This document shows, in pieces, positions 16,160-24,270 of a stretch of 27,007 nt of DNA. The stretch comes from an uncultured Bacilli bacterium. Lineage in GTDB: Bacteria; Bacillota_I; Bacilli_A; RFN20; CAG-826. A program made the translations under genes and the position numbers. Location of the stretch: contig CALVMF010000003.1 of the NCBI GenBank assembly GCA_944342125.1, positions 1-27,007 of the forward strand, in the 5' to 3' direction. The notes under the pieces were generated by a model. It did no database searches and was not told the origin of the DNA. It saw only the letters and a list, made by a program, of their open reading frames with translations. The stretch's first letter is position 1; every line of letters starts with the position of its first letter.

Positions 16160-17566
16160 ATGGAAAATAAAGAAATCGAATATATCGAGGAAGAAAAACA
16201 AGGTATCTCTATAGGTGATATTTTTAAGAAAATCTGGCATGCAAAGATCACTCTTGGTGTTACTTTCGTAGCAGTAATGGTCGTTGGCGTTTTAGGCATA
16301 CAATACTTATATACAAAACCTAGCGAAAAATATACTGCTGGTTTAACTTATAATTTTGAAGGCGCAGCAGAAGGAAAATATCCTAATGGCACTGCTTTTA
16401 ATTATCAATCTATTATATCCTTAGACAATCTAGCTACAATTAAGGATAGCAATGATTCTTATAAAGATGTAGATATTAACGGTCTAGTGCAAGACAACGC
16501 GATTTCTATTACCTTAGTCCCTCAAGAAGTAACAAGTGAGACAGGAGAAAGCACAGTAACAAAATTAAATACTTTTACTTTCGAAGCTAGTTGCTCATAC
16601 TTCCCAAATGATACTATTGCTAAATCATTTATAAGTGATTTACTCAATTCACAATATACTTTTGCTATTCGATTATATGATGCCATAGATTATGATGCAA
16701 ATCTAGTTTTGGCAAATTCAGCTACTACTTACGAATCACAAATAACATATTTAAATGCACAGGCTCAATATATTTTAACAAGTTACGATGAACTTAAAGA
16801 ACTTTTTGGAGCTTACGCTTACATCAAAAACCCAAGCGAATCAGCTACAACTCCTGATACAATCTCATCTAAAATTACAGACTTAACTAGATATTTTAAT
16901 TCTGTAAATATCAATGCCTTAAGCGCTGAAGCGACTGAAAAACTTTACTTAAAAGGAAGCGCCGATAATGAAGATAATATAGTTCAAGAAGTCTACAATA
17001 GTCTAAAATCATTACTCGAAACATACAATTATAATCAACTTCTTGTTGACAGATTAACCAAACAATTTAACGAACTTTATCAAAATAACAATATCATCAT
17101 CTCTTCGCCAAACGACCTACAAACTAAAATAGAACAATTAGTAACTAGTAATGTAAGCATCAAATCACAGATTACTTCTTTAGCGCCAAAAATTGGTTAT
17201 ACATTCACTGATTATAATAGCGAAACTAATACTCCTGCTCAAATTGAAAAAACTGGTGAACCAACATATGTATTTCCCGATGAAAGCTACACAAATAAAG
17301 TTAATGAATTTTCATTAAAAATAAGTGAGTACACAAATGAATTAAAGGAAGCGACTAAATATATCTCTTCCACTTATTCAAATACCACCTTTGAATATCC
17401 TAATATAATTCAAAAGACTGGTGGATTTTCAATTGTATTAAATTTAGCTGTTAGTTTTGTGGTTGCCGTTATATTGGCTTGCATAGTGGCTGGAATTAAA
17501 GGTCACATCGATATGCAAAAGGAAAAAGTCAATAAAGAAGAAGCTTTTAATAATACTCAAAATTAA
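16160..17566 (+). CDS. Wzz-like polysaccharide co-polymerase / chain-length regulator-like protein
   Basis: A 468-residue protein with one membrane helix near each end: about 30-50 (ITLGVTFVAVMVVGVLGIQY) and about 424-446 (IVLNLAVSFVVAVILACIVA). Between them lies a roughly 370-residue extracytoplasmic domain rich in Asn, Thr, Ser and Tyr and with long helical stretches (about 185-345). Both ends are cytoplasmic and charged. This is the layout of Wzz/CapA-type polysaccharide co-polymerases, which set the chain length of surface polysaccharide. There is no kinase domain, and no glycosyltransferase or polymerase lies nearby; only galE, about 3.9 kb away, fits a sugar pathway. The topology is clear but the family call is by resemblance, so another two-pass surface protein is possible. 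GGAG lies 8 bases before the ATG. Confidence 0.55.
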   Translation: MENKEIEYIEEEKQGISIGDIFKKIWHAKITLGVTFVAVMVVGVLGIQYLYTKPSEKYTAGLTYNFEGAAEGKYPNGTAFNYQSIISLDNLATIKDSNDSYKDVDINGLVQDNAISITLVPQEVTSETGESTVTKLNTFTFEASCSYFPNDTIAKSFISDLLNSQYTFAIRLYDAIDYDANLVLANSATTYESQITYLNAQAQYILTSYDELKELFGAYAYIKNPSESATTPDTISSKITDLTRYFNSVNINALSAEATEKLYLKGSADNEDNIVQEVYNSLKSLLETYNYNQLLVDRLTKQFNELYQNNNIIISSPNDLQTKIEQLVTSNVSIKSQITSLAPKIGYTFTDYNSETNTPAQIEKTGEPTYVFPDESYTNKVNEFSLKISEYTNELKEATKYISSTYSNTTFEYPNIIQKTGGFSIVLNLAVSFVVAVILACIVAGIKGHIDMQKEKVNKEEAFNNTQN

Positions 17567-17589
17567 CAATTAAAACATTAGAATTTTAG

Positions 17590-17627
17590 ACTCGCTAGCT
17601 AAGAACTAGCGAGTTTTTATTATTTTG
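17590..17627 (+). terminator. rho-independent terminator after the Wzz-like gene
   Basis: ACTCGCTAG (17590-17598) pairs perfectly with CTAGCGAGT (17606-17614), 7-base loop, followed by TTTTATTATTTT. On the opposite strand the T-run is weak (CTAAAATTC), so trmB may be served less well. The tail overlaps the trmB stop. Confidence 0.88.
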
Positions 17628-18285
17628 GAAGTTCCAATAAAGTATCCTTAGTCTTTTTTAAAATAACTCTTTTGATAGCTATCCCTTGTAGCTTATATCG
17701 ATTTTCGAACTCTGTTTCTGCATCAAAATCTTGATTAGAACAATCATAATTTTCATTTAAATAGATAATGTCCCGCTTAAATTTATTAAATTCCTCATAA
17801 GAGTATTGATAAAAATCTCCGTTATCAGTTTTAAAATAGATATAGCCTTCTTCTTTTAATAATTTAGCGTATTCGATTAAAAAATTAGGTGATGTCAATC
17901 TTCTTTTTTCGTGTCTTTTTTTAGGCCAAGGGTCACTAAAATTCAAAAATATCCCGCAAAACTTTGATTTTTTTAATCCTTTAGCTAAATCATAAAAGTT
18001 ACCTGCTATTAATTTAACATTATCAATTTCTGCTTCATCTATTTTTTTTAAGGTCGTCCCAGCTATTGACTTATCTAGCTCAATAACTAAAAAATTAAAC
18101 TCAGGATATCGTTTAGCTAAATTTAAAATAAATTGACCTTTACCTGGACCAATTTCTAAATAAGTAGGTCTATTCAAAACATATTCTTCTATCGAAGAAA
18201 AATCTTCATTTTCGCCAATACTAAATTGATTTTTAAAATTGTTTTTAAGATATTCAATCGCCCAAGGCTTATACCTACTTCTCAT
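17620..18285 (-). CDS. trmB: tRNA (guanine-N7-)-methyltransferase
   Basis: A 221-residue class I methyltransferase. It has the SAM-binding EIGPGKGQF at 44-52, an acidic residue at the end of strand 2 (VIELD, 67-71), and the TrmB signature NFSDPWPKKRHEKRRLTS at 115-132. It forms m7G46 in the variable loop of many tRNAs. The ATG lies within the last codons of pepV, an 11-base overlap, and AGGTAATTT in pepV provides a weak ribosome site, so translation is probably coupled. Length is normal and no odd residues are seen. Confidence 0.97.
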   Translation of the reverse strand: MRSRYKPWAIEYLKNNFKNQFSIGENEDFSSIEEYVLNRPTYLEIGPGKGQFILNLAKRYPEFNFLVIELDKSIAGTTLKKIDEAEIDNVKLIAGNFYDLAKGLKKSKFCGIFLNFSDPWPKKRHEKRRLTSPNFLIEYAKLLKEEGYIYFKTDNGDFYQYSYEEFNKFKRDIIYLNENYDCSNQDFDAETEFENRYKLQGIAIKRVILKKTKDTLLELPK

Positions 18286-19642
18286 CTTTTAAATTACCTA
18301 AAGCATAGATTGCATGTGCGTAAATCGGGATTGAATTATAAAAATCTTCAAGATCTATTTTTTCGTTTTCTTCATGAATATGATCTACTTTGCCTGGGAA
18401 ACAACTACCAAAAGCGACGGTATTTTTTGCTTCCTTTGCATATGTTCCTCCACCAATCGCCATTGGTTTATTGATAGTATCTCCCGTTTCTTCCACGTAA
18501 ACTTTATAAAGCTCTTTTATAAATATGGTGTTTTCTGGATCGTAATATAAATAAGGGGCTTTACTTTCTACTCTAATCAAAAGTGGTGAACAAGCCTGAA
18601 TTTTTTCGATAGTTTTATTAACATCGCAATTTTCTGGGTGTCTAAAATTAACAACCATTTTAAAATGACCATTTTCATAATCAATAATCCCAACATTAAA
18701 GGTCGTTTTACCCATATTTTTGCTTTCACATTCAACATGCATATTCTTTCCATTCACATCGGCATATTCATTGCAAAGTAAAGAAAGCATTGGGTTGTTA
18801 TAAACTTCTCCTAAAACTCCTAAAGCAATGACGCCACTATTTATACCAATTTCAGGCGTGGATCCATGAGCAGATTTACCAATAAATTCAAAAGTATTTT
18901 CATTAATTCTATTACATTTAACGTTTTTATCGTTATTTAAGTATTCAGCAAGTTTTTCTGGTTCTTTAACTTCAACTCTACAGCGGTCTATAACAATATT
19001 AGAAGCTAGTCCGCCTTTAATCGAAATGACATTGTTTAAAGGCAAATTACCATCGTAAACGTAATTTACTATTCCTTTTTCACCATAAATTAAAGGAAAA
19101 TCAGCATCTGGTGTAAAGCCATAAGTTGGTTCTTCTTTTTTTAGATCTTCAAAATAATAAGAAAGACAAGATGATCCCCTTTCCTCGTCTCCTCCAAACA
19201 CTAACTTTACTCTATAATTCTTTATTAAATTATTTTCTTTTAAGGCTTTCAAAGCATAATAGGCTGCGATGCCAGGGCCTTTATCATCACTTGTGCCACG
19301 AGCATATAACCTATTCTCGTTTTTATCGAAATAAGGTTCAAAAGGTGGATGTTTCCAGGTTCCAGTTGCTGGAACTACATCTTGATGTGCAAAGATGCCA
19401 ATTAATCTTTCGCCTTCGCCATAAGAAATTTCAATGCACCTCCCATCACATAAATCGACATTAAAACCATCTTTTAAAGCAAGGTTTTTTAAAAATTGAA
19501 AAGCTTCATGCACGCCTTTACCATATGGCATTTCATTATTAGAAGTCGTTTCATCAAAAGTCGAATTGATTGAGCAATCTTTAATTAAAGTTTCTAAGGC
19601 TTCTTCGTTATATTTTTTACATATCTTCTTAAAATCTGTCAT
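18275..19642 (-). CDS. pepV: dipeptidase PepV (M20 family)
   Basis: A 455-residue metallopeptidase of the PepV/Sapep branch of M20. The first metal motif is GIFAHQDVVPATGTW with His86 and Asp88, then SDDKGP with bridging Asp119, the catalytic GGDEERGSS with Glu153-Glu154, and the C-terminal GGTYAKEAKNTVAFG with HIHEENEKI. An inserted lid domain lies between about 185 and 320. It cleaves dipeptides in the cytosol with zinc or manganese. GGAG lies 11 bases before the ATG, and TATAAT on the minus strand about 20 bases further upstream may be the -10. It is co-transcribed with trmB and starts 54 bases after the ECF component's stop, so it could also be read from coaX. Confidence 0.95.
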   Translation of the reverse strand: MTDFKKICKKYNEEALETLIKDCSINSTFDETTSNNEMPYGKGVHEAFQFLKNLALKDGFNVDLCDGRCIEISYGEGERLIGIFAHQDVVPATGTWKHPPFEPYFDKNENRLYARGTSDDKGPGIAAYYALKALKENNLIKNYRVKLVFGGDEERGSSCLSYYFEDLKKEEPTYGFTPDADFPLIYGEKGIVNYVYDGNLPLNNVISIKGGLASNIVIDRCRVEVKEPEKLAEYLNNDKNVKCNRINENTFEFIGKSAHGSTPEIGINSGVIALGVLGEVYNNPMLSLLCNEYADVNGKNMHVECESKNMGKTTFNVGIIDYENGHFKMVVNFRHPENCDVNKTIEKIQACSPLLIRVESKAPYLYYDPENTIFIKELYKVYVEETGDTINKPMAIGGGTYAKEAKNTVAFGSCFPGKVDHIHEENEKIDLEDFYNSIPIYAHAIYALGNLKDEK

Positions 19643-19696
19643 CTTTTAAATCTCCAAAAGAAATTATATCTCAACTCATGCTCACAAGCGATTTAA

Positions 19697-20473
19697 TTAC
19701 TTATTAAAATAGTAAAAAAGAATAAGCACTAATGTAGCCAGAAGAACGACAATAACTCCTAAAATTGATGTAATTATTATTAAATTCTTTTTGCTTAAAG
19801 TATTATTTTCATCTTGTGAAAAATTAACATCGAGGTTATAAATTGCACTGCTTTTCTTTATAACAAATTTATAAAGCACGCTCATAATTGTTGGAGCCAA
19901 AATAATCGCAGCAGCTACTTCGCAAACGCTCCCAGGCGCTATAAAAGCTACAACGAAATTCCCAAAACTAGAAAATAAATTCTCAAAAGAAACAATAATT
20001 TCTTCTAGACCCATAAGATGAGAAATATAAAAGATATCTAAATACCCAAACACATATAAACAAAGCAATGTGATGGTTGTATGAAAAATGGTAAGAATTC
20101 CACATAATGGTGCTGAAACCGTTAAAAACCCTGCAAAAGTTGATTTTTTTCTTAAAAAATCAAAAACTAAACCTGATACAAAACCAAATATTATTCTAGG
20201 CAAAACAGAAACAAATGGATTAAGAAATAAATAATTGATCGTTCCTGGATATTGTAAAGAAACTAATAGCGATAAAACGCCCATAAAAAGACCAAAAAGT
20301 GCTCCCTTCCATTTGCCAAATAAAAGTGCGCCAATTAGCACCAATATATGCATTGTAGTAAAAGCTATTGGTCCTATATTTATATAACCTATATATGGAA
20401 TATAAGAAAAAACAACAAATAAAGCGAGAAACATTGCATCAAATGCAATATGAAATATAGTTTTTCTATTCAT
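19697..20473 (-). CDS. ECF transporter S component, probably for pantothenate
   Basis: A 258-residue membrane protein with six core segments (about 5-190), as in ECF S components. The first helix has the AMFLA (AxxxA) contact motif for the T component, and the family-like PYIGYINIGPIAFTTMHIL and GALLFGKWKGALFGLFMG follow. After a charged linker of about 30 residues comes a seventh hydrophobic helix at the C-terminus, which is unusual. The start at 20473 (MNRKTIFH) is preferred over the longer frame at 20518, because AAGGTGAT lies 5 bases before it. Its ATG overlaps the end of coaX, so coupling with pantothenate kinase suggests pantothenate as substrate (PanT-like); this is inference. The energising EcfA/T subunits are not in the window. 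Confidence 0.82.
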   Translation of the reverse strand: MNRKTIFHIAFDAMFLALFVVFSYIPYIGYINIGPIAFTTMHILVLIGALLFGKWKGALFGLFMGVLSLLVSLQYPGTINYLFLNPFVSVLPRIIFGFVSGLVFDFLRKKSTFAGFLTVSAPLCGILTIFHTTITLLCLYVFGYLDIFYISHLMGLEEIIVSFENLFSSFGNFVVAFIAPGSVCEVAAAIILAPTIMSVLYKFVIKKSSAIYNLDVNFSQDENNTLSKKNLIIITSILGVIVVLLATLVLILFYYFNK

Positions 20474-21230
20474 ATAAATCACCTTCGTTAATCTTAAAAA
20501 TATGATACAAACCATCAAGTATTAAATCTTCATCATAAATAAAAGAGTTCAATTCTCCTTTAATTATTTTTGAGTAACCACCAGTTAATACTTTTTTTAA
20601 TGGGTATCCGAGTTCATTTTCAATTCTTTTAGCAAACTCATTGATCATATAAATTTGACCATAGACAATTCCTGATTGAATACATTCTTTTGTGTTTTTA
20701 CCTAGAATTTTTGGCGGAACAATAATTGGAGTTTCTAAAAGTTGGCTTGTAGATGAAACTAAACTTTTTAAACCAATTTCCATGCCACAGGTGATGATAC
20801 AGCCACTAAAAGCTTCATCTTTGTTTACGATATAAATTTTTGTTGCTGTCCCTAAATCGGCAACTAAGGTTGATGCTCCATATTTCTTTTTTGCGCCTAC
20901 CGCTCCAGCAATCATATCTGCTCCTAATTCAGCAGGGTTATCGATTTTAAGAGCTAGTTTAGTTTTAATATTTTTGCCCACTATTAACGCTTCAATGCCA
21001 TAAACTTTTTTGATTGCACTAAATAACACTGGAGTTAATAGCGGAACAACACTTGAAATAATTGCTCCATCAATCTTCTTTTCATTTTTTAAAAGTGAAG
21101 CAAAAGAATAAGCATACTCATCATCACTTTTTTCACGAATAGTTCGTATTAAATAACTTTTCTTCAACTTTTCGTTTTCGACAATGCCAAATTTAATTGA
21201 GGTATTGCCACAATCGATACATAAAACCAT
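20466..21230 (-). CDS. coaX: type III pantothenate kinase
   Basis: A 254-residue acetate-kinase-fold enzyme of the CoaX family. The nucleotide-binding DCGNTSIKFG (6-15) opens the protein; ELGADMIAGAVGA near 98-110 and LVADLGTATKIYIV near 116-129 are typical; GCIITCGMEIGLKSL and TGGYSKII complete the core. It phosphorylates pantothenate, the first step of coenzyme A synthesis; type III enzymes use monovalent cations and resist CoA feedback. AGGAAAG lies 3 bases before the ATG. The last codons overlap the ECF S component by 8 bases, making an uptake-and-trap unit. CoA from this route would also serve the PFOR reaction. Confidence 0.96.
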   Translation of the reverse strand: MVLCIDCGNTSIKFGIVENEKLKKSYLIRTIREKSDDEYAYSFASLLKNEKKIDGAIISSVVPLLTPVLFSAIKKVYGIEALIVGKNIKTKLALKIDNPAELGADMIAGAVGAKKKYGASTLVADLGTATKIYIVNKDEAFSGCIITCGMEIGLKSLVSSTSQLLETPIIVPPKILGKNTKECIQSGIVYGQIYMINEFAKRIENELGYPLKKVLTGGYSKIIKGELNSFIYDEDLILDGLYHIFKINEGDLYE

Positions 21231-21445
21231 ATTTCTTTCCTTTCTACAGTCTAAACGAATTAGTACCGTGAACTTGACTTTAAAATTAAAGCACCAAAAT
21301 AGCTATAATTCAATTATTAAAAGAGTGATTCATTAATAACTATAAATTTTTCTATCTAAAAGCGATAAAATCACCACTCATTGTTTTATTATGCTTCCAT
21401 AAAAATGATAAAATTTAATGGAACGAAAATAAGGAGGTCGCTTAT

Positions 21446-22489
21446 ATGAAAGTGTTAGTTACTGGCGGGCTTGGTTTTATCGGTAGTCATACTGTAGTTT
21501 CTTTAATAGAAAATAAATACGAGGTGATTATTGTTGATAATCTATACAATTCTAAGATAGATGTTTTAGATCGAATCGAAAAAATCACTGGTGTTAGACC
21601 TAAATTTTATAAATTAGATTGCTCTAATAGTGAAGAAATGGACAAACTTTTTTCGCAAGAAAAAATTGACTCCATTATAAATTTTGCTGGTTATAAAGCT
21701 GTTGGCGAATCTGTCAAAAAACCTTTAATGTATTATGAAAACAATTTAGATATTTGCTTTGCACTATTTAAAGCGATGGAAAAATATAACGTCAAAAATT
21801 TTGTTTTTTCATCAAGTGCAACCGTTTATGGTTTACCAGATAAAGTACCATTAACCGAAGAAAGTCCAGTAAAGTCTGCTACTTCTCCTTATGGAGAAAC
21901 CAAAGTAATGATTGAAAGAATCTTAAAAGATATGGCATTCGTTCATAAGGATTGGAACATCGCTATTTTAAGATACTTTAATCCAATTGGTGCACATAAG
22001 AGCACTTTATTAGGAGAAGATCCAAACGGAATCCCAAATAACCTTTTACCATATATAAATAAGGTTGCAGTTGGCGAATTAAAAGAATTAAAAGTCTATG
22101 GCAATGATTATCCTACTCCTGATGGCACGGGAATTAGAGACTATATTCATGTAGTTGATTTAGCAAGAGGTCATGTCCTTGCGCTTAAAAAGCTTGAAAC
22201 CAATCCAGGTTTAGTCGTCTATAATCTTGGAACAGGTAAAGGAACTAGTGTTTTAGAGGTTATAAAAGCCTACGAAAAAGCCACTGGTATAAAAATTCCT
22301 TTTGAGTTTGCTCCTAGAAGAGATGGCGATGTGCCTGAAAACTACGCTTCAACCGAAAAAGCTGAAAAAGAACTTGGATTTAAATGCCAATATAGCGTAG
22401 AAGATGCTTGCTTAGATGGGTATAATTTCCAAAAAGCCGAAACTGAAAGAGTTAAAAACTTAATACATAAAACAGCAAAAACATTATAA
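21446..22489 (+). CDS. galE: UDP-glucose 4-epimerase
   Basis: A 347-residue extended short-chain dehydrogenase. The NAD-binding TGGLGFIGSH begins the protein (6-15), Asp31 (VDNLYNS) follows, FSSSATVYG (121-129) supplies the catalytic Ser, and Y149-GET-K153 is the YxxxK pair. GRRDGD-like PRRDGDVPENYAST near 290-303 is the UDP-sugar site. It interconverts UDP-glucose and UDP-galactose, feeding surface glycans or galactose use. A strong AAGGAGG lies 8 bases before the ATG. No Leloir partners (galK, galT) are adjacent, so a role in envelope glycans is as likely as galactose catabolism. The stop codon is part of a TATAAT that may drive the tRNA gene. Confidence 0.97.
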   Translation: MKVLVTGGLGFIGSHTVVSLIENKYEVIIVDNLYNSKIDVLDRIEKITGVRPKFYKLDCSNSEEMDKLFSQEKIDSIINFAGYKAVGESVKKPLMYYENNLDICFALFKAMEKYNVKNFVFSSSATVYGLPDKVPLTEESPVKSATSPYGETKVMIERILKDMAFVHKDWNIAILRYFNPIGAHKSTLLGEDPNGIPNNLLPYINKVAVGELKELKVYGNDYPTPDGTGIRDYIHVVDLARGHVLALKKLETNPGLVVYNLGTGKGTSVLEVIKAYEKATGIKIPFEFAPRRDGDVPENYASTEKAEKELGFKCQYSVEDACLDGYNFQKAETERVKNLIHKTAKTL

Positions 22490-22490
22490 T
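22485..22490 (+). promoter_or_regulatory. -10 box of the tRNA-Gln promoter, inside the galE stop
   Basis: A perfect TATAAT spans the last two galE codons. Transcription would start near 22497, about 18 bases before the tRNA. The -35 (AATACA or TAATAC) is weak. Confidence 0.45.
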
Positions 22491-22492
22491 AA

Positions 22493-22515
22493 TTGAGGCG
22501 TTAGCCTCAACTTTT
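22493..22515 (+). terminator. hairpin between galE and tRNA-Gln
   Basis: TTGAGGC (22493-22499) and GCCTCAA (22504-22510) form a perfect 7-bp stem with loop GTTA, then CTTTT. The T-run is short, and its last T is the first base of the tRNA. It may terminate galE or act as a processing hairpin. Confidence 0.6.
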
Positions 22516-22591
22516 GCCCTGTAGACAAATGGTAAAGTCACATGTCTCTGAAACATGGTTTTTACTGGTTCGAGTCCAGTCAGGGCAGCCA
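22515..22591 (+). tRNA. tRNA-Gln (anticodon CTG)
   Basis: A full cloverleaf of 77 bases. Acceptor TGCCCTG/CAGGGCA (22515-22521, 22581-22587); D stem GAC/GTC with a 10-base loop containing GG; anticodon stem CATGT/ACATG with loop CTCTGAA and anticodon CTG at 22548-22550; T stem ACTGG/CCAGT with loop TTCGAGT; discriminator G73 and an encoded CCA. The U1-A72 pair and G73 are the normal glutamine identity features, which supports the assignment. The variable region is 6 bases (GTTTTT), slightly long. It reads only CAG, so a TTG-anticodon gene should exist elsewhere. Confidence 0.94.
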
Positions 22592-22658
22592 GATAAATTA
22601 AAGTTGTCAAAGAACAATAAACTAACAAATTACTAGTTCATTAGTTAAATATATTTGC

Positions 22659-23192
22659 CTAGTTTTTATTCAATTCAGAATAAAAATTTTCAAGTATGTT
22701 TAGTTGAGTCATTCTCTCAACATAAGTAAAAATTGCTCCATTTTTGAATAAAGCTAAATAGTAATTTTCTACTTCAGTCAATTCTTCAGAACTCCTTGCT
22801 TTATATAGTTTAGAAAATATTTTTCTATAATCGATTTCATCAACGATAAAGGAAATTTTTCTTTGTAGTTTGGTTCTTATACGATATCTGCGCTTTTCAA
22901 TTGAGGGATATATCTTTCTAAAGCTCCCTTCAAAATTTATATTTTTAAGTCCGAAAATCAATCCATTAACAAACTTAATTGAATCAATGGAGACTTTGAA
23001 TAATCTTTTATTATCATGAGATAATATATTTCTAATTTGAATAATGTTTTTTAGCCTTTGCTTATCATCATTTTCTAAAAAACACGTTAGTTTATGAAAA
23101 GCTTTGAAATTAATTGAATTTGAATCAAACATCCTTAAAGCAATATCGTTAAGTTCATTAAACTTTACAATAAATCTTTCGTTTAAATTCAC
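22659..23192 (-). CDS. HEPN-like protein of the toxin-antitoxin cassette
   Basis: I do not recognise a named family for this 177-residue, mostly helical, soluble and basic protein. Near residue 54 it has QIRNILSHD, an R-N-x-x-x-H arrangement (Arg54...His59) typical of the Rx4-6H motif of HEPN domains, many of which are RNases in toxin or defence systems. The rest gives no clear motif; a basic stretch RRYRIRTKLQRK near 103-114 could bind nucleic acid. The start is a GTG at 23190-23192, with TTTTGGAG 6 bases before it; the upstream in-frame TTG (23204) lies inside that ribosome site. It follows the HigA-ImmA gene by 40 bases on the same strand and is probably the third gene of that operon. A HEPN role is inferred from one motif and context. 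Confidence 0.5.
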   Translation of the reverse strand: MNLNERFIVKFNELNDIALRMFDSNSINFKAFHKLTCFLENDDKQRLKNIIQIRNILSHDNKRLFKVSIDSIKFVNGLIFGLKNINFEGSFRKIYPSIEKRRYRIRTKLQRKISFIVDEIDYRKIFSKLYKARSSEELTEVENYYLALFKNGAIFTYVERMTQLNILENFYSELNKN

Positions 23193-23232
23193 AAATATCT
23201 CCAAAACAAATTCGAAGATAGTCGCTAATTTT

Positions 23233-24255
23233 TCAATCTTGTTTAATTCTTCGGATCAATTTATGATTAATTTCGTAATTTCGGAAAACATTGTTTTTGC
23301 TTCTATAGATTTCTGCAACAATTCCAACAGGTGTTCCAGTTTCCTTTGAAACTTTATAAATATCATCAATTTCATTTAAATCTTTATATTTATCTCCGAT
23401 TAAGAATTCTATAGTTTCTTTTTCAATTTTCTTTTCATCATTCTCATTGACAAAAGTCAGAACATTTAAATCACCATTAATAATGTGCATCATTTCGTGA
23501 ATGAAAGTAAGAGCAAATCTTTCTAGATTATTAAATAGAATACTCATTAATAAATACACATGCCCTTCTTCATCTTTTAATGAAGCACCCATTATACGTG
23601 AACTTGGTATACTATTTCTCCAATAAAAATTAATACCACAATCCATACACAAGTTTTTCATTTTTGTAGACATTTCAACAAAATTTTGCGCAAAAACCAT
23701 CTCTTTTATCTTTTCTTTTGTTAAATTCTCAATAGCATTTTCATTTAAAGACAGAACATCATTCTTGTCATTATATTCTTTTAATGAAGCCATTATCCGT
23801 TTTACTGACTCACTTTCTTTTGCTCCATTTGCCTTAGAAAAGGCAATAGTTAACTCCCTATTCATTTGAAGTTTTAAATTAGAAAAATTTTCTTTTCCAA
23901 AGATACTTTCGCCTTTCATTAAAAGATATTTAATGTCTAATTTGTGTTCTGGATATAAACGTTCTAAAGAAAAAAACTTAATTTTCTTTTTTGCGTCTTT
24001 CATTCCATTCTCTTTTTGCCGCACTTTAATATCGTATTGATATTTGGCGTCGTAAACGAGTATGCTTTTTGCTTTTAAGCCAGGAATCACTTTTTCAAAA
24101 GCCTCTGCTACATCTTCGCTAATTTTTGTTTCGTCATTAAGCACTCTATATATAGTGCGATAGCTGACTCCTGCAAGTTTAGCGACATCATTAATAGAAA
24201 CTTTATTTTCATTTACAAATTCAGTAAGCATTTGCCCTGTTGATATTGGTTTCAA
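23233..24255 (-). CDS. higA: HigA-type antitoxin fused to an ImmA/IrrE zinc peptidase
   Basis: A two-domain protein of about 340 residues. The N-terminal Xre/HigA-type helix-turn-helix (SINDVAKLAGVSYRTIYRV then KISEDVAEAFEKVI) should bind the operator. The C-terminal domain has FIHEMMHIINGD with HExxH (about 253-257 in this numbering) and an acidic helix, KKIEKETIEF, giving an ImmA/IrrE (M78-like) metallopeptidase. Such fusions are known beside HigB toxins; the peptidase may control antitoxin stability or act as a switch. The frame can start at TTG 24270, but that codon is the start of the GGAGG ribosome site; the TTG at 24253-24255, 7 bases after GGAGG, is more likely. It follows higB directly and precedes the HEPN-like gene. 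Confidence 0.83.
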   Translation of the reverse strand: MKPISTGQMLTEFVNENKVSINDVAKLAGVSYRTIYRVLNDETKISEDVAEAFEKVIPGLKAKSILVYDAKYQYDIKVRQKENGMKDAKKKIKFFSLERLYPEHKLDIKYLLMKGESIFGKENFSNLKLQMNRELTIAFSKANGAKESESVKRIMASLKEYNDKNDVLSLNENAIENLTKEKIKEMVFAQNFVEMSTKMKNLCMDCGINFYWRNSIPSSRIMGASLKDEEGHVYLLMSILFNNLERFALTFIHEMMHIINGDLNVLTFVNENDEKKIEKETIEFLIGDKYKDLNEIDDIYKVSKETGTPVGIVAEIYRSKNNVFRNYEINHKLIRRIKQD

Positions 24256-24270
24256 ATCAATTACCTCCAA

